Positions 1 to 10,692 of a DNA stretch of 64,000 nt are shown one piece after another; the stretch's first letter is position 1; every line of letters starts with the position of its first letter. The notes beneath the pieces were generated by a model. It was not told the DNA's origin, did no database searches, and saw nothing but the letters and a program-made list of their open reading frames with translations. A program made the translations under genes and the position numbers. Source of the stretch: Urophycis tenuis (lineage: Eukaryota > Chordata > Actinopteri > Gadiformes > Phycidae); contig JAXIVH010000006.1 of the NCBI GenBank assembly GCA_036785325.1, positions 1,361,405 through 1,425,404 of the forward strand. Reading direction: 5' to 3'.

Positions 1-3000
1 AGTGTGCCAGTCGACCCAGCGACTGATAAAACAGGAGGTTCAGTATACCCCAATAAAGGTATGATTTTTTTCCATGTTGTTAATGTAAAAAAATGCAAGA
101 AAAAAAAGTGATTTTCGACTTCTGATGTAGGAGTTGAAGCTGTTTTTCCTGTCATTCAATGATTCATTAGCTTTATTTGATAGTGAGGAGTTGCATGCAT
201 TTAACAAAAAAACAACAACACCATGGTGTCATGGCCATTATGTACACAAGCCAGTAATTTAGATCACATTAACAAAGGTGTAAGTATATAAAACTGACAG
301 GGTAGGATGTCCAACAATGGTTGTCTCAAATGGTGCAGTATTGTTTTTTTTTAGACAGTTCTGGGGACATTATAGTGATTGCATTTCATCTCTGCATGTG
401 TGAAAAGTTTGTGATACCAGAGATGTTGATACTTACTAGCTATGTGTAATAGTAGTAGAATATAAACCCTGATAATGGCTGGTGAAACTGCCATTCAAGC
501 CACTTGGACCAGCCTATTTAGCTTAGTAGTTACAATGTAGATATGAGGCCTGTTTAAGCAGCCAAGTATCTGTTCTCTGCTTTGGCAAGAGTAGAACTCA
601 GAGCAGAACAAACTTAAAAGTAGAGACACAATAATGTCATATGTAAGAGGGTTCAGTAGATTTCTGACTGCACAGTCTGATACCCACTGCAGACATAATT
701 TACATTTAGTGCTGAGCTTCTTAATGTTTACTGAATCTTTGGGTGCATTTCACCATATGCATTGATAAATGTAGCAAACAAATGACCTTAGAGTCCCACA
801 TGGCCAATCCCTACTTTGTTTTGCACTTTCCTTAGACTACAGTTTAATGAGAGCTGCTGCAATATGACATACTGTGCTGCATGTGGCTTTATTAAAACAT
901 TTTTCATAATATGCATCTATACACTTGACTGTGGCAGTTGTGTTTGTGTGCTTCACATGGATTTAATCTAACATCCATTGGCTTTCTGTGGTGTGCCATG
1001 CAGTTGATAATGAGCTGTTCAGTGTCACAGATGTGCAAGTCTTACAGTTATCGATGTGTATAATAGCAATGACAATTTTGCTCAGGTGAGTTTTCATTAT
1101 GTGGTTCCTCACATGAGCCAACTGTCACAGACGTGCTAGGGTTTGAAAATCATAATGCTTGTGAAATCAAAAGACACATGCGATAATGACGTGAAACACA
1201 CGCAGCTAAAGTCTCATGAAATTAACCACCACTCTGTAAAATTGAGGAAGTATCTTGGATAGGTGTTAATAGTCTTCAAATGTTTTATTATGACCCCAGA
1301 GGATTTAGTAAAATGTTGTTAATACAAGTTAATACCATGTTGTTACATGGATATAAACACTTTGGTTCATGTGTACCATTGTCTCATTTTACTTGTTTTG
1401 TTTTAGGTAACACAACCATTTGAGCTGCTTGGAATGGACCTCATTGGTAAATTGGTTCCAACAACCAATGGCAACCAGTATGTGTGTGTCATGATCGACT
1501 ATTATACAAAGTGGCCACAAGCCTATCCACTGAAGACCAAACGTGCAGAGGTCACAGAACAAATAGTCAAATTTGTCCACCAGTTTGAGGCTCCCAAAAG
1601 AATTTTGACGGACCAGGGGAGTGAATTTGTCAATGCGGTAATGCTGGCCTTACTAATTCAACATTTTTTTTTATACAGAACTACTTTTATTGTATGATAG
1701 TAATATATTTTTCAAGTGAGGTTTTTAACATTTCATGTTAGTTTCTAAAATTATATTTTTATAATTATGTGTCTAACAGATCAACAAGAGTGTCTGTGCC
1801 AAATTAGGCATCAAACGAAGCCTTTGCGCTCCCTATCACCCCCAGACCAATGGTCTAGTTGAGAGGATGAATGGAACCATCCAAAAGTAAGGAACGCACA
1901 TATATGCTGAAATTGTCATTGACAAATTACATTGTTTTAATGTTGCAAAAAAGCCACACATAAATCTAAATTGTATACCTTTTTTAAGGGCTCTCTGCAA
2001 GCTTGTTGGGACAAAGCCTCAGACGTGGGATGAATATATCGATGCTGTTATGTTTGGACTGCGTACCAAAAAACAGATGACCACCAAATTTTCTCCCTAT
2101 TTTTTGATGTTTGGTCGGGAAGCACGTTACCCAACAGAGATTCCTGAGGATTATCAGGTTTGTGAAAATGCAAAACTTAAGTTAAATAAAGCATGATGAT
2201 GCAATGTTAGTTAACTTAACATGGTGTAAAAAGTAAAGCACTCCCAAGATTTGTTTTATTTTTTAAATTTGATTTCCTCAGCACATGTGTATTTTGAATA
2301 TATTTTTAATAATATGTTAACTTATCTATTTACAGCTGGACAATAGTGTTGAGGATGTGATGCAAGAGGAAACAGTCTCCAAAGACATCGAACGCCTGGA
2401 TGCAATTAAGAGCATTCTTCAGGAAAGTGTCTCAAAGGCCCAGGGCAAGATGCAGCAGAGACTCAAATCTAAAATGGACCAAACCACATTTGCAGTTGGT
2501 GACAAAGTGTGGCGCCAGAACATAAGGAGCCAACAGCGCAAAGGTGGAAAGCTGGACCCCAACTTTCTTGGCCCCTTTGTCATAACATCAATCGAAGGCA
2601 AAAGTGCTGATCTGCTTGCAGAGGACGGTTCAGTGAGGAAAAAGGTGAGTGTTGACCACCTTAAACCTTTCAAGGTCCAGAATCCACGAATTCCTCACAG
2701 GATTGCCTCAGCAGAAGCAGCCACAGCACCAGCCGCCACCGCTTCAGCCACCACTGCACCTGCAGCTACATCCCCAGCACCTACACCCCCAGCAGCCTCA
2801 GCACCTGCACCTGCAGCCACAGCAGCCCCAGCACCTGCAGCCACAGCAGCCTCAGCACCTGCAGCTGCAGCCACAGCAGCCTCAACACCAGCAGCCACAG
2901 CAGCCTCAGCACCTGCAGCTGCAGCCACAGCAGCCTCAACACCAGCAGCCACAGCAGCCTCAGCACCTGCAGCCACAGCAGCCTCAGCACCTGCAGCTGC

Positions 3001-5046
3001 AGCCACAGCAGCCTCAACACCAGCAGCCACAGCAGCCTCAGCACCAGCAGCCACAGCAGCCTCAGCACCAGCAGCCACAGCAGCCTCAGCACCTGCAGCC
3101 TCAGCAGCCTCAGCACCTGCAGCCTCAGCAGCCTCAGCACCTGCAGCCTCAGCACCTGCAGCTGCAGCCACAGCAGCTGCACCTACACCCCCAGCAGCCT
3201 CAGCACCTGCAGCCACAGCAGCCTCAGCACCAGCAGCCACAGCAGCCTCAGCACCTGCAGCCTCAGCACCTGCAGCTGCAGCCACAGCAGCTGCACCTAC
3301 ACCCCCAGCAGCCTCAGCACCTGCACCTGCACCCCCTGCAGCCTCAGCCCCAGCAGCTACAGCAGCCTCAGCACCTGCCACATATACAGAAAAAGAAATA
3401 GATAAATGTATGTTTTTGCTAATTTCATTCTTTGCCTGTAAAGACATATGCTGACTATCATGTGCACTATTAATTACTTAATGTTATCAAATAGGCTTCA
3501 GTAAATGGACAGGCATAACCAGATATCTAACAGTTTAGGGTTTGTTTTGGTGATTATTGATGACAATTATTTAATTTCTGTGATGTATATCATAAAATGG
3601 CTAAATCATTGAGCAGTATAGTAACAGATAAATGACTACTTCTTAATTTTGCAGATGTGAATGAGTTGTGGGCTGGGAAACACGCGAATGTGCATGTTAT
3701 TCTGTCCAAAATTGGACCATACCAACTGTTCTGCTGGGACATTGCAAGGATTGCTCCCAACCAAGAGCTTGAGAGTGAGGTAATTTTGTTATTATTCTAT
3801 GTTCTCAGATCAAATTCCATTTTTTACTTCATACTTAGTGCATAGATCGTAGTCAATATCTTGAACTTTGATATACTCTTTAAAATTGCAAGTAGGTAGT
3901 TGTAAAACTTAGAAGAATTTTTTAACACTAACATATTCATATATTCTGTAGCTACTTATTCCAAAACTTCACTCATTGAATCAAGTTGACGTAATATCTA
4001 ACTCGAATTGACTATTTTTGTGTAACACTGTGCATCATTACACATATTTCTTCAAAATTAATCATGCTTTACTCTATGTCTATGTATAAGTTATCTGTAT
4101 CTGTAAATCACTTTCTAGAGTTTTGAAAGATGTACACATGAAGAGTGTTTTTATGGAGGGGTTCACTGGTAGGCCAAGCAGGGCTGAAGAAGTTAAATGC
4201 ACTGTAGTGCAGGACATTAATGCTCAGTAACAGATGTAAATATGTTGTAAATGTAAAAACCAGTTGTTGGAACAAAATATGAAATAATTAGATTGTTGTT
4301 TTTTTTATTATCTTTCACAGGTAATCAATGCTTACCTTACCTTGCTTGTGCGACGGTACAACCAAAACAATGTTGATCAGGCTGCTGTCATTGATAGCTT
4401 TGAAATGACACGCATCTGGACAGGGAAAACCTCCAAACTCAAGGTTTGTATATAAATCTTTTTTTATGATTTGTAATTTCAAATGTACAATTTCACTGAT
4501 GTTATTTTCATTACAATTAGAGGTATAACAGTGACATAAACATTGCTATGAATGCCATGTTTCAGTCCGATTTTCAACTAAAGCAAAATACTGGTTTCTC
4601 TTACCTTGATTTTCAGATGGATCCATCGAGATATAAAAAGATAGTGGGGATTTTTAATGAGCACCACCACTGGATGTTAACGGTAGAAGTGTGACCATTG
4701 TAGCTTTTATAAGTCGTTTAATAGAGGCCACATCTGTTCTTTTATATTATCAATATTTGGGAGGCCAGTAGATAAGGTGTCTGAGCAGTAGTAGTTAACC
4801 ACACAGATACAGATGAATTGGTTGGGCAAGTTTGTGGCAATTGTGTGCTGGCCTACTTTCTAGGGTTGGAATGTTTCACTGTTAAAGCTTTAAAATGCAA
4901 AGCTTAAAACATGTTTCCTTCCAAAAATATGAAGGTGATTTGTCCTGAAGAAAAACACTGTCTTTTTCTGGATCCGATGGGAGAGTCCCAGGCAAAAATT
5001 AAAATGTGCAAGGAAAAAACAAGGTGACAAAGAATTAAAGAAAGCA

Positions 5047-5106
<60 letters not shown>

Positions 5107-6191
5107 ATGTGTATGTGTATATATATGTGCGTGTATGTGTGTGTGTATTTATATGGGTTTGAAAGGTATGGTTCTGAAGAAAGTTAAAGATATTAAAATC
5201 TATATATTGTTCCTTAAGGGCATTCATGCGGAAAAGGGGATGCAATGTGTCAAGATGGACATGTAGCAGTCATCCACATGGACTACAGAGAGACATCACA
5301 TCATGCGGTGTCTTTGCCTTGAAAGTGAGTGTAACTGGCTATTATTACAGCCATTTATTAAACTGTGAATTAATAAAGGTGACAAGAACATTACACATTA
5401 CAACTGGTTTCAATGTAGATATCCTGTGATGAGTATTTAATTGTCTTTATGAGTGCTATGTAGTTGGTCTACTTATTTGTTTTCATTTGTTTTTTGGGGT
5501 GTGATCAAAAAGTCATCTTAAAAACGCTTTGCTGATCATCTATTTTCATCAGTTTGCTGAGTGTATATTGGAGGGAAAGGCCACCACCTTTAAGACCAGC
5601 ACAAGCGCTGTAAACAGCATGAGAGTGGATATTGCCAGCACTCTCCTCCGTGAATCCGGTGTGTTTCCCTTTTGGCTTATAATTTGTATGATATTTAAGT
5701 GTCTTCATATAGTGTTGTTCTTTCAACAACAACAAAAAGTTTATACTTATTAGTATGAATATCAAATAACACTGTTTTATGTCTTTTTACAGACACTCTC
5801 CAGGACATCTGCCATCAATGTGGATCCAAGGACAGTGATGACCCTCAATGGGTAATTACATAAATTTGAGACATACTTTGTAGCTTACAAAATCTACATC
5901 ATTATGGCTGAAATATTAGTCACTTAGGTATGTATCTCATGGGTTAGTCTGTCATTACTTGTACCAGGTTTATAACATAGTATTATAGTAATATGGTAGT
6001 AGTAATGCCCTCAGTAAAACAGAAGCAATGTCAGAATTATGAAATGATACATCAAAAGTTGTTCATATTAAACTTTAATGTGCATTTCCAATTTTCAGAT
6101 TGGCTGTGACATCTGTGGCAGGTGGTACCACCATGTCTGTGTGAACAGTCCAGCCCTGGATGAGGACTACCTCTGCCCACTATGCACCTAA
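1..6191 (+). CDS. Ginger1-like integrase / Ulp1 protease / PHD finger protein, spliced, 5' partial
   Basis: Exons inferred from GT..AG junctions with matching phases: 1-58, 1407-1637, 1780-1886, 1989-2157, 2336-3407, 3655-3779, 4321-4443, 4617-4682, 4935-5023, 5219-5324, 5553-5658, 5793-5851, 6099-6191 (stop TAA 6189-6191). The 5' end lies outside the window. Exon 1 ends the integrase zinc region (VCQ). The DDE core has D in GMDLIG, D in LTDQGSEF and E in NGLVERMN, with exactly 35 residues between the last two. Next come a GPY/F motif (FLGPFVI), an Ala/Pro linker, and a C48 fold with EVINAYL, His (HHHWMLT), Asp (CLFLDPMG) and Gln..Cys (GLQRDITSCGVF). The end is a C4HC3 PHD finger (CHQCG, CDICGRWYHHVC, CPLC). 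Known: Ginger1 transposases join an integrase to Ulp1- or OTU-type protease domains. Inferred: an intact Ginger1 copy or a host gene derived from one; a gypsy polyprotein is less likely because no RT or gag is seen and the gene is spliced. Confidence 0.85.
2705..3382 (+). repeat. In-frame Ala/Pro-coding minisatellite inside the integrase gene
   Basis: A degenerate array of short GCAGCCACAGCAGCCTCAGC-like units lies entirely inside the large exon 2336-3407. It codes Ala-, Pro-, Ser- and Thr-rich sequence between the GPY/F motif and the protease. The period is mixed but in multiples of three, so all three forward frames and the reverse strand stay open. That explains the overlapping Gln/Pro- and Ala/Gly-rich ORFs here, which I regard as shadows. 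The likely role is a flexible linker; its length is probably polymorphic. Confidence 0.85.
5050..5160. repeat. (TA)n/(TG)n microsatellite in an intron
   Basis: About 48 bases of pure TA followed by TG/TA-rich sequence, inside the intron between the exons ending at 5023 and starting at 5219 of the integrase/Ulp1/PHD gene. Confidence 0.95.
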
Positions 6192-6423
6192 GACCTACTG
6201 TAGTTCTATGCAATGGGGGCTTGACAATTGTACATAGTTTAACATTTGATTATTTATTATTCTTTATTATTATTTATTATTCATTTATTCTTTATTTTGT
6301 TTGATTACTTGGGTCTAAATTTTTTTTAATTTATTTTTTACTTTTGTGTGTATTTTTTTTTTTTTTTTTTTTACAGTATGTTTTATTGTCCTGGACCTGT
6401 TGGGTCATGCTGTTCTTTTATTT

Positions 6424-6429
6424 AATAAA
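6424..6429 (+). promoter_or_regulatory. Poly(A) signal of the integrase/Ulp1/PHD gene
   Basis: AATAAA lies about 230 bases after the TAA stop at 6191, following a T-rich 3' UTR. It is the best-placed cleavage signal for the upstream spliced gene. Confidence 0.6.
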
Positions 6430-6865
6430 TATTGTATAGTTCTCATATTCCAAATACAGTGTGAGTGTTACTATCTACTGAACTGCATTTTAGTTTAGCT
6501 TTATAATAACTAATAACACCTTTTGTGATTAGACGGGACCTCGGGACCCTAAGCAAGGCCGTGCCAGTGGATCTCAGGCAGCGTTCAGGCTCGTATGGTA
6601 AAAGCAGGTCACAGATATAGGCAGGAACCTGACCTGAGTTTTAAGTACTTGTTTATTTATATTTCTGACTGGATAAAGTGTCATCATCCCAGCTGGTGAA
6701 CATTTGGAGGTGTATGTGCACATAGTAAAGGCCTACTATAAAGAAATCTCCAAGTCTGTACACTGTACAGCACAGAGCACTGTGTGTTATATGGGCTTTC
6801 CCATAGAAAGAAATGTATGGTCTATGTTTATGTTAGTGGGAATTTAAGGCTGATCCCCACCTGAG
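6430..6865. other. Intergenic stretch, nothing recognised
   Basis: AT-rich sequence between the 3' end of the integrase gene and the 174-bp satellite. I found no ORF, TIR or RNA gene. A Ginger1 3' TIR might be expected here if the upstream gene sits in an intact transposon, but the 5' end needed for comparison is outside the window. Confidence 0.5.
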
Positions 6866-7560
6866 AAAGGAGATGCATTTCTCGGCAGGTAAAAACTCTA
6901 AGCTCATATATTGCACTGCCAAATAATGCATCCACCCAGTCACTTTATTCCTGGAGATCTTTGAATCACATGGTTTTACCAGCTCATATTTGGGGCTGTT
7001 TTGGCTCAACAGTGTGAATTTCATACATGTGCTACTCTTCTAGCCTGGAAAAACAGGGGAATGCAATTCTCGGCAGGTCATATACTGCACTGCCAAATAA
7101 TGCATCCACTCTGTAACTTCATTCCTGGAGATCTTTGAATCACATGGTTTTACCAGCTCATATTTGGGGCTGTTTTGGCTCAACAGTGTGAATTTCATAC
7201 ATGTGCTACTCTTCCAGCCTGGAAAAACAGGGGGATGCAATTCTCGGCAGGTCATATACTGCACTGCCGAATAATGCATCCACCCTGTAACTTCATTCCT
7301 GGAGATCTTTGAATCGCATGGTTTTACCAGCTCATATTTGGGGCTGTTTTGGCTCAACAGTGTGAATTTCATACATGTGCTACTCTTCTAGCCTGGAAAA
7401 ACAGGGGGATGCAATTCTCGGCAGGTAAAAACTCTATTGCCAAATAATGCATCCACCCTGTAACTTCATTCCTGGAGATCTTTGAATCACATGCTTTTAC
7501 CAGCTCATATTTTGCGCTGTTTTGGCTAAACAGTGTGAATTCCATACATTTAATGTTAGT
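6866..7560. repeat. 174-bp tandem repeat, four units
   Basis: The TAGCCTGGAAAAAC landmark recurs at 7041, 7215 and 7389, exactly 174 bases apart, with a diverged first unit starting near 6866. The last unit is shortened near 7430. Each unit contains an ATGCAATTCTCGGCAGG-like block, and a related block occurs alone near 7948. Minus-strand ORFs here simply repeat with the unit (58 codons) and are not gene-like. The next 400 bases (7561-7970) hold nothing I recognise. Confidence 0.9.
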
Positions 7561-7970
7561 GACTTAGGCATAAATAGCCTAATAGCTGATGCACTATTCA
7601 GCAGCAGCAATCAGTTCTGCCGAATAAAGCATGCACCCCTTGACACTCAGTGAGACTTCAAATCAAAGAATGATAGGAATCAAATGGTCTTCTCAGCACC
7701 AGCTTACTTTATTGGATCGACCATGACAGCGTGGATGACACCCCACATTAATTTTCCACATTTAAACACATTGTTTTAGCATAACTATCTGAAATCGTAC
7801 GCTTAAAACACAGCCACACAGAATAGTTCGCCTTCAGAAATATTGCGACATTAATCAGGGAATCCTTGTCAATTTCAGACAGAATCGTAGTTGTTAAAAA
7901 TCATTACGATAGTTTCCCTTCAGCTGTGCGCGCTCCCGCGAGGTGCATGCATTTCTCGGCAGGGATGCAG

Positions 7971-8716
7971 AACGCGTTAAAGTCCCGGCCCTAGTTTTAA
8001 CGTAAGGTATAAGAAGACTATGTCGCGGCCCAACAGTACTTTATGCTAGCTGCCATGCTAACAGGGGCCGCCAAGCCGGCTAAACAGTAAATCAGAATAA
8101 AATGTTCAAACTTACAGCTTCCACGTTCGTAGTTGGATAGCGAACAGTTGGTACCGATCCATTTTTAATCCGCAGGGATTTATCAAATCCAGTTTTATAC
8201 TGTCCCTCGTTGATGAAGCAGTCCGACGTGAAATGGTTAGCACACACATACAGCACTTTGGGAACTGCTGTAGGGACATCACCATCAAAAATGAAATTCA
8301 CCCATTGAGTCCTCAGAACCTCCGAAGAGGGAGGTTTATAAAGAGTTGTGTGCTCATTTGTGCAGCCAACAACAGAGCAACCACTTCTTCCAGCTCGTAC
8401 CATCGCCATTCTGCCAACCAGAGCAATGCTAGCGAGCGGAATAATGGCGGTGTTTAGAAACTTTGTTAGGGGCGTGGCAAACCTTCACCGGAGGCGTTGC
8501 CACCAGCCTGAGGGGAGCGGCCGAGTCTGTTGCTGACATCATTTGCAGACCATTTCTCAAACAGCCTGTTTTAGCGCACATTTTCTAAAGACTGTGAAAG
8601 CAAAAAAAGGAGAGGATGAACTTTTTTCATATCAGGAGGGATTGTAGACAGGCCGGGGATGCATATTATTGATAGAAAAACGCTCTAAAGTGCATTTTGC
8701 ATAATATGGGACCTTT
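7971..8716 (-). mobile_element. Right-end fragment of a THAP-exon DNA transposon (copy 1)
   Basis: Nearly identical to 12075-12820 (constant offset 4104), the right end of the complete element that starts immediately afterwards. It carries the same minus-strand THAP exon and ends in the same terminal motif (ATAATATGGGACCTTT). No matching left terminus is seen upstream, so this copy is 5'-deleted or truncated. Confidence 0.85.
8116..8409 (-). pseudogene. THAP-domain first exon (copy 1)
   Basis: The ORF starts MAMVRAGRSGCSVVGC and contains the THAP zinc ligands C..C (GCSVVGC) and C-x2-H (VCANHF), plus the conserved GSVPTVR end. It runs 98 codons to a consensus donor (GTAAGT) at the 8115 side. 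It differs from copy 2 at two residues (SDCF for LDCF, VRYP for VRDP). No downstream exons are left in this truncated element. THAP domains are DNA-binding zinc modules shared by host genes and transposases. Confidence 0.8.
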
Positions 8717-8733
8717 AAAGGTCCCATATTATG
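8700..8733. repeat. 34-bp perfect palindrome made by two abutting TIRs
   Basis: The right terminus of copy 1 and the left terminus of copy 2 meet head to head, centre between 8716 and 8717. The half-site (ATAATATGGGACCTTT) occurs singly at 12805-12820. Confidence 0.9.
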
Positions 8734-9009
8734 CCCCTTTTCCACAAATTAAAATAGTTCCCAGGTGTGTTAAAGACATGTCTGTGACATGCTTTGGTCA
8801 AAATTGCCTTTGGATCAAATAATGTAGGTCTCTCTTCATCACCTAAAAACAGCTCTGTTCAAAACGGTCTGTTTCAGGGCCTGTCTCTTTTATGTAAATG
8901 AGCTACACCAGACCACGCCCACCTCTCTGCGAGGGGCTGCGGCTCGGCTCCGTAGCCATGTGCTAACTCGGCCAATGGCTGGCAGAAACTCTGTGGTTCA
9001 ACCTAGAGT

Positions 9010-9039
9010 CCTTTAGAGAGACTCTAGTCTCTCTAAAGG
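9010..9039. repeat. Short inverted repeat
   Basis: A 12-13-base stem (CCTTTAGAGAGACT and its complement) with a few-base loop, in the 5' leader of the plus-strand P2X7-like remnant. Confidence 0.7.
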
Positions 9040-9049
9040 ATTCTAGTTC

Positions 9050-10119
9050 AACCCTACCAGTTTGAGCCTGAATCTGACCCAGAGGGAGAGACGCCCGGCT
9101 GAAATTCTTACTCTGCGGCTGCAGCAGGAGGTTTCTGAATGGTAAGTTACATATATCATGCGACTTTATATATTTAATTTTTTACGTTCTATTAGTTACT
9201 TACATGTTAGCTCCTGCTAACGGTTACGTCGTCGCTGTATCTTTGTTACTTTGAGCTTTTTTGGTGAATAAGCAATTTTGTAAATAGTGTAGTAACATTA
9301 TACTTATCTCTCTTGACTGTATTCTTGCTATCTACGGATAAATAGCAATTTTGTAAATAGTGTAGTAACATTATACTTATCTCTCTTGACTGTATTCTTG
9401 CTATCTGCGGATAAATGCATAATGTAGAAACTAGTAGGCTATCAAACGATGCTTGCATAGTAGGCCTAACCTAAATTCTATATTTTGCAAAGTTTGTGAT
9501 AGTTTTAGCAGAGGTGTTTCGTCGTAACAGCGCCCTGACGTTTGTTGTTCTAGGTCTTTAGGATTTACTTTTGTATTTCAGCATAAATATGTCTGTCTGT
9601 ATCAGTAATGTGTCATTCTGGTAGAAAATCGAGGCAGTGTAATGTTGATTAAAATGCCACTGTTCTCCATCTCAACATTATTCAAATGTCACAAGTTTTA
9701 TGCACTTGACATGGTTAGGAAAATCTTACTTCTTATCCAACTATGCTTGTGTTCTTGCATTCAAGTGAAATTCTAACTAATTTTCTTTTGACAGGTGTTT
9801 GTGTGGAAACTGCAACACCATGCCCACAGAGCAGGAAAATGTCTGCTGTCTTGAGATAGCACAGATAGTATCTACATATTCAAAGTGAAAACTAGTTTGT
9901 CTTGATTATGGTTTATTTCATACTTATGAAACACATTGGCATTTATTGTTTGCAGTACCTTGTTTGCAGGTTACCAGACGGCTGCAGGAGGTTGAGGGGA
10001 ACCTGAAATGCATGGTGGACCATCCTGGATTGGAGCCTGTATGCCTCAATGTATACTCGCTCCAGAATGCAAGCCAAATTTACAGGGCACAGTGTAGACA
10101 CTTTTTAAACATTTATTGA
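9050..10119 (+). pseudogene. P2X7-receptor-tail-like Cys-rich domain gene remnant
   Basis: Three joined exons: one ending at the donor after 9138 (RLQQEVSEW), 9795-9867 (CLCGNCNTMPTEQENVCC) and 9970-10119 (KCMVDHPGLEPVCLN, stop 10117-10119). Splice phases agree. The pattern CxCGxC..MPT..E..CC followed by CxxxHPG....CLN resembles the cysteine-rich cytoplasmic tail of P2X7 receptors, which occurs as a free-standing domain in fish repeats. Upstream, a YQFEPESDPEG-like start lies in a different frame from exon 1, so it is probably frameshifted. No channel-forming segment is present. The role in the element is unknown. Confidence 0.7.
9271..9416. repeat. 73-bp tandem duplication
   Basis: AGCAATTTTGTAAATAGTG begins at 9271 and again at 9344; the two 73-base units differ by about one base, in the intron of the P2X7-like remnant. 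Confidence 0.9.
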
Positions 10120-10692
10120 CATTGCATTACTAACAAATAAGTTATAACTGTGCTAATCAAAACACATTAGCATAACAAAATAATAGATATATATAATAGA
10201 TGTGTATAGACAAGAAAAAAATGTACAACTCCACATAAACACATTAAATGTTCAATGCAACAAAGCTTCTGGTGGGAGTAGGGGCAGGAGGAAACATGTC
10301 AGCCCGATGGGATGGATGGCAGGCCGGTGTTAGAGCAGGTTGACGGGTACCACGCAGGTGTAGACTCAGGGATGGAGAATCTGTAGAAACACAGAGAGTG
10401 TGTGAAAATAGTTTAGTGGTAGTAGAGGGGAGGAGACGAGAGGAGGGATAATGCTCATAGTAGCCATATGTTTTAGCAGGCAATCCATAAAAATAAAATG
10501 GGATACAAAACAAAAAAGTAATTGCTATATCTTGTCCAATTGCTTGAAGTCGTTACAGGTACCTTGCATATCACTCTTTTGTGAGCTGGTGTTGGGGCTG
10601 GCTGGGACGCAGAATCCGGGTCGTCATCCCAGCTTGTGTGGTCCTTAGAATCCAAACGGAGTTTCCTGATGCCACAGGTCACTACGTGGGAT

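Noticed and set aside
2649..3447. Long Gln/Pro-rich forward ORF and Ala/Gly-rich reverse ORF
   Set aside because: Shadow frames of the Ala/Pro minisatellite; the frame linked to GPY/F and to the next splice acceptor is the supported one.
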